Origin: Deinococcus aquaedulcis
GTDB lineage: Bacteria; Deinococcota; Deinococci; Deinococcales; Deinococcaceae
Assembly: GCF_019693445.1 (NCBI RefSeq)
Contig: NZ_JAHRBL010000005.1
Span: forward strand, 124,001 to 188,000
DNA: 64,000 bases
Direction of reading: 5' to 3'
The notes under the pieces were generated by a model. The model had not been told where the DNA came from. It made no database searches and was given only the letters and a program-made list of their open reading frames with translations. Made by a program: the position numbers and the translations under genes. This document shows positions 60,933-64,000 of this stretch, in pieces (the stretch's first letter is position 1; the number at the start of each line of letters is the position of its first letter).

Positions 60933-61105
60933 GGGGTGGGGTGGACAGGGCTGCCATGGACGCGCCGAAGCCTCCGGCCGCCCTCCTGGAGCACGGGACC
61001 CGGTGGGGTGCCAACTTAAGCGCAATTCAGCCTCCTTGCAGAAGCTCGGTTTCCCCAATTAACAGTTCAATGTTAAATCAGCAAACCAAAATGACTTGAA
61101 GTAGT

Positions 61106-61111
61106 TACGCT
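61106..61111 (+). promoter_or_regulatory. -10 box, leaderless ECF sigma gene
   Basis: TACGCT, 7 nt before ATG 61119, in an AT-rich upstream stretch (61040-61110). Confidence 0.55.
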
Positions 61112-61118
61112 CAGAGGT

Positions 61119-61676
61119 ATGGAAGACCTGCCAGATGAGACGCTTCTGGAGCTGATTCTTGCCGGAAGCGAGCAGGCCTTTCGCGAACTGTACCGGCGAG
61201 AATCGGGGTACATCCATGGGCTTCTGCAACACTTGCTTAGGAGCCCAGACGACATCGAACAGGCGGTCTACGAAACGTTCCTTGCATTTCGTGACAAGGC
61301 GATCCAACTGCAGCACCTTCATGGTCAGATCCCAAAACGCGAACTTTACCGGTTGGCGCTGCAGCGGGCCTGGTTCAGGCGCCGTCTCACTGCCCCGGTC
61401 GATACGGCCCTTGAGGTCTATCTTCCCTTTCTTCAAGCGCCGCCCACTCTCGAACGTCTTGAACAGAGGGCTGATGTGGAGCGGCTCCTGGAAGGCCTGA
61501 GTGGCTGGAACCTGGAACTGGTCATCCTGCGGTGGTACAGCGGCTTCACGTACGAGGAAATCGCCGACCTGCAGCGAATTCCGGTCGGTACGGTCAAAAG
61601 TAGAGTTGCGGCAGTGGTCAGACGTCTGCGCCAGCGGGCCCACGAGTTGGGCTGGGAGGAAGATGAATCATCCTGA
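61119..61676 (+). CDS. ECF-type RNA polymerase sigma factor
   Basis: A 185-residue sigma-70-family factor. Region 2 is SEQAFRELYRRESGYIHGLL ... DDIEQAVYETFLAFRDKAIQ (-10 recognition, core binding). Region 4 is ERLLEGLSGWNLELVILRWY then SGFTYEEIADLQRIPVGTVK SRV (-35 helix-turn-helix). Regions 1.1 and 3 are absent, as in ECF factors. The gene has visibly lower G+C content than its upstream neighbour, suggesting transfer. Its 3' end overlaps by 14 nt the next gene, which begins with an anti-sigma motif, so the pair should be cotranscribed and the sigma factor held by its neighbour. Confidence 0.92.
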   Translation: MEDLPDETLLELILAGSEQAFRELYRRESGYIHGLLQHLLRSPDDIEQAVYETFLAFRDKAIQLQHLHGQIPKRELYRLALQRAWFRRRLTAPVDTALEVYLPFLQAPPTLERLEQRADVERLLEGLSGWNLELVILRWYSGFTYEEIADLQRIPVGTVKSRVAAVVRRLRQRAHELGWEEDESS

Positions 61677-63357
61677 CAGGGCCAAGTTGCTGGCCTACGC
61701 GGCAGGTCGCTTGCCCGAGGCCGAGGCGAAGGGGATGGAGGCACATCTGGAGACCTGCGCTGATTGCGCGGGGGTGGTGGACACTCACCTGGACGAGGTG
61801 GTGGCCCTGGGCCGGGCACTGGGGCCGGCACCCGTTCCCGTGGAGTGGGAAGACCGGCTCATGCGGCAGGTCCCCCGCCCAGAGCCGCGCAAGGTCACCT
61901 GGCCGCCGGCCCTGGCCAAACGCTCGCGTGTGCTGCTGGCCCTGGAGCCTCTTCTGGCCCTGCGCGAGTGGGACGCCCGGCGCGATGAGGGCACGCGACA
62001 TTACGACACCATCGCCCTGACCCTGCGGGCCTTCGACCTGATTGTAGAGTCGAGCGGCTTCGGCGCCGAGGTGAATGAGGAGACCGTCATCCGTGAACTC
62101 CTGCCTCTTTTACACCAGATGGACCTGGCCGCAGGGGTGCCGCCCGACCGTGGGCAGCATGCGGCCTTCGCCACTAGGCTGCTGAGCCGTCTGCGCAACG
62201 ATGAAGAAGCCCGGCGCCCTTTCCGCGCCACCTATACCGACTTTGATCAAGGGCGCCCTGTGATCCGAGAGGTGGCGTTTCACCTCCTGGAAGAGCAGTT
62301 TATAGACGACGAGCGCTTTGCCCTGCGGCTGTCCGTAGAGGCCACCAACCTCTTTCTCAGCGCGCTCGATTTCGAAATTGAAGATGCCCAGGCCGCCTTA
62401 GAAGGCGTCATTCAGTCGCAGATTGAACGTGGCCGTTTTGAAGAAGCGGTTCAGTTTGCCCGGGACGCACGCGCCCGCTCCGTGCAACTTCAGGAGAAAT
62501 TTGACCGGCTGCTGCGTGAGACCCGGCGCGATATGCGCCAGGTGGACTGGCGAACAGATATGCCGCGGCTGCTGGGTGAAGGCCTCAGTCACCTGCAGGG
62601 GCGGCTACGGGTGGAACAGGAGGTGATTCAAACGGCGCGTGAGCGACTTGAGCACCTGTCGCCGGGGAGTCCTGAAGCGCAGCAGGTGGCGCGCATTGCC
62701 GCCTTGATTGACGAATGCTTCCTACGCCATACCCATCTGCACCACGTTCTGCTGGGGGCACGCGAAGTCTTTTTTACAGAGCAAGACCGGCAGGCGTTCG
62801 CCCCCCGGCCACGCACGCATCTGCCGGACCTGTTCAGGGAGGTGCTTGAACCCCTGCTCGCCGCGCCCAGAGACCAGGCACTGGCCGCGCTGGAGGGTGA
62901 ACAGGGGCGCCCCGACCTGCCGTCCAGGGCCGACGCGATTCGGGCCGCGCTGCTGCCAGCGCAGGCGCCCGAGAGTCTCTCCCTCAGCGACCTCACTTCA
63001 TGGCTTCTCCGGCCTAAACGGACCCTGCCTGCCACCAGCAGTGAAGCCTCCGAACTCGTGTGGGAAGCGGCGCTTCCTGATCCTCTGCACTATCCCCCCG
63101 AGGTGCAGGCTAGTGGCGAGCCTTACCTGCAGCGCGGTGCGGCGCGCCTCTCGCAGGTACTGTGCTGGGCGGCGCAAGATGCTCAGCCCGCACCCGTTCT
63201 GGAATACCTGGGGCTGCGCGCCCTGCAGGCATTCGAGAATGACCGCCCCAGCCTGCTGCGGGCCGAACAGACGGGCACCCAGTTTGAAGCCGCAGGGTTT
63301 TACGGTCACGATCTGGACTTGCAGTGGTCGGCGGCTGACCCGGAGGCCACCCCATGA
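61663..63357 (+). CDS. fusion of zinc anti-sigma domain to JetA/MksF-like SMC-complex subunit
   Basis: A 564-residue protein. Residues 1-45 hold a classical zinc anti-sigma motif, H28-x3-C32-x2-C35 (HLETCADC), with His3 as a possible fourth ligand. After a Pro-rich linker to about residue 85, the text follows the JetA/MksF kleisin pattern: LLALEPLLALREWDARRDEG, LRAFDLIVESSGFGAEVNEE, NLFLSALDFEIEDAQAALEG, SQIERGRFEEAVQFARDARA and ETRRDMRQVDWRTDMPRLLG. Such subunits bridge SMC arms in Wadjet/MksBEF. GGGAGGA just before ATG 61663 supports the long start. An internal GTG (61930) lacks a ribosome-binding site. The family call is by motif memory, not by search. Confidence 0.72.
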   Translation: MNHPDRAKLLAYAAGRLPEAEAKGMEAHLETCADCAGVVDTHLDEVVALGRALGPAPVPVEWEDRLMRQVPRPEPRKVTWPPALAKRSRVLLALEPLLALREWDARRDEGTRHYDTIALTLRAFDLIVESSGFGAEVNEETVIRELLPLLHQMDLAAGVPPDRGQHAAFATRLLSRLRNDEEARRPFRATYTDFDQGRPVIREVAFHLLEEQFIDDERFALRLSVEATNLFLSALDFEIEDAQAALEGVIQSQIERGRFEEAVQFARDARARSVQLQEKFDRLLRETRRDMRQVDWRTDMPRLLGEGLSHLQGRLRVEQEVIQTARERLEHLSPGSPEAQQVARIAALIDECFLRHTHLHHVLLGAREVFFTEQDRQAFAPRPRTHLPDLFREVLEPLLAAPRDQALAALEGEQGRPDLPSRADAIRAALLPAQAPESLSLSDLTSWLLRPKRTLPATSSEASELVWEAALPDPLHYPPEVQASGEPYLQRGAARLSQVLCWAAQDAQPAPVLEYLGLRALQAFENDRPSLLRAEQTGTQFEAAGFYGHDLDLQWSAADPEATP

Positions 63358-64000
63358 TGGGCGCTGACGACGCGCCTTACGCGGCTGGCCGTCTGGTGCA
63401 GTGGGGCCTGCGGAATGGCGCCCACCCAAAACGCAACGACGAGTACCGGGCACTCCTCGCCCGCTACCTTGACCGCCTAGAGTTCCGCGAGGTGGTCCGG
63501 CGCTTTGCCGAAGGCCTGGAGCTGGAGATTCTGGAGGCCAGTACAGAGCACGGTATGGTGCTGGCCCCTTTGCCAGGCTCGGCTTTTGCGACCCAGGCCA
63601 GCGACTACCGCCCTTCGAGCAGTGAAGACACCCGCCTACTGGACGGCCTTGTTCAGGTGGCGATTGCGGCCACAGTCTATCCACGGGCCATGGATCTGCT
63701 GGGCGATCCCACCACCGTCCGCAATCCCGTCACGGTGACCGAGATTGAAGAGACGCTGCGCCAACTCGTGAACCGCCTGGATGAAGCGGCCAAGCAGCAG
63801 CCCGATCCCATACCTGAAGAGGCTGGTGGCCTCTATGAGGCGTGGCGCGTGTACAAGCATAGGCAGGCCCAGCGCAGCACAAAAGACCAGCGGTCTTCCC
63901 CCCTCAGCACGCACCGGATCATCGAGTACGCGCTGGACTACCTGTGCAAACAACACTGCTTTCAGCACAAGGGCCAGGTCTACCGGCCCCTCTGGCGCTA
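63354..64000 (+). CDS. JetB/MksE-like subunit (partial, runs off the window)
   Basis: The first 215 residues of a protein whose ATG overlaps the stop of the JetA-like gene (ATGA). It begins MMGADDAPYAAGRLVQWGLR, then LEFREVVRRFAEGLELEILE, GMVLAPLPGSAFA, VQVAIAATVYPRAMDLLGDP and THRIIEYALDYLCKQHCF, helical and winged-helix-like as in MukE/MksE/JetB partners. No stop before position 64000. Assignment rests mainly on position after the JetA-like gene and general pattern. JetC (SMC) and JetD (nuclease) would be expected next. Confidence 0.6.
   Translation, partial: MMGADDAPYAAGRLVQWGLRNGAHPKRNDEYRALLARYLDRLEFREVVRRFAEGLELEILEASTEHGMVLAPLPGSAFATQASDYRPSSSEDTRLLDGLVQVAIAATVYPRAMDLLGDPTTVRNPVTVTEIEETLRQLVNRLDEAAKQQPDPIPEEAGGLYEAWRVYKHRQAQRSTKDQRSSPLSTHRIIEYALDYLCKQHCFQHKGQVYRPLWR

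Noticed and set aside
61930..63357. Alternative GTG start giving a JetA-like protein without the anti-sigma domain
   Set aside because: No ribosome-binding site, while ATG 61663 has a strong one and overlaps the sigma gene as expected for a coupled pair.

Overview
This window reads as chromosomal DNA of a Deinococcus species. The support is its high G+C content and a gene set typical of that genus: a bacillithiol-type PIG-L deacetylase, secreted S8 and S1 proteases, VC0807 and App1 proteins, and a STAND/BTAD-like regulator. It also shows the promoter habit known from Deinococcus. At least 29 genes have a TANNNT -10 hexamer only 6-9 nt before the start codon, so their mRNAs should be leaderless. 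A smaller set (the secreted proteases, the CHRD-like lipoprotein, dnaX, some small proteins, the anti-sigma/JetA-like gene) has Shine-Dalgarno sites instead. No rRNA, CRISPR array, complete insertion sequence or prophage was seen. One tRNA-Lys(CUU) is present.

Layout. 0-12.7 kb is housekeeping: App1 phosphatase, SDR, S8 protease, dus-dinB, GNAT proteins, argB, VanW, purE-purK, folC, then tRNA-Lys, whose -35 hexamer overlaps the folC stop codon. 12.8-16.1 kb is accessory: a Phd/Doc-like toxin-antitoxin pair with an in-frame TAG in the toxin, then seven tightly packed small membrane proteins on the minus strand. 16.1-30.1 kb is again housekeeping: rlmB and aldose epimerase, HtrA protease, EVE protein, a 31-residue membrane peptide not found by length-filtered gene calling, PIG-L, a GGDEF-EAL protein, M20 and S9 peptidases, GT4 and hisA. 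30.2-45.7 kb carries modBA (no modC), a BrkB protein, a thioesterase, NAD-malic enzyme with a palindrome in its promoter, an M15 peptidase, dnaX, a glycosyl-hydrolase-like protein, flavin reductase, phosphoesterase, cyclophilin and an SRPBCC protein. 45.8-50.6 kb has small and lipoprotein genes, then an EamA exporter coupled to a fused ABC ATPase-permease, and a Nudix-SDR pair. 50.6-51.7 kb has no recognisable gene and includes an AT-rich pocket. 51.7-57.5 kb holds two secreted proteases, AlkA, VC0807, a second Nudix protein and YigZ.

The right end (58.0-64.0 kb) is the most unusual part. A large STAND/BTAD-like regulator is followed by an ECF sigma factor gene. That gene overlaps by 14 nt an ORF joining a classical zinc anti-sigma motif (Hx3Cx2C) to what looks like a JetA/MksF kleisin-like subunit of a Wadjet-type SMC system. 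The next gene overlaps by ATGA and looks like the JetB/MksE partner; it runs off the window. If correct, this is a plasmid-defence SMC operon under its own sigma/anti-sigma switch built into the kleisin. JetC and JetD would be expected just beyond position 64000.

Two diverged copies of a ~200-bp element with inverted ends (34381-34583 and 57641-57836), and partial relatives elsewhere, form a dispersed non-coding repeat family. All functional calls are from reading the sequence; no database search was run.
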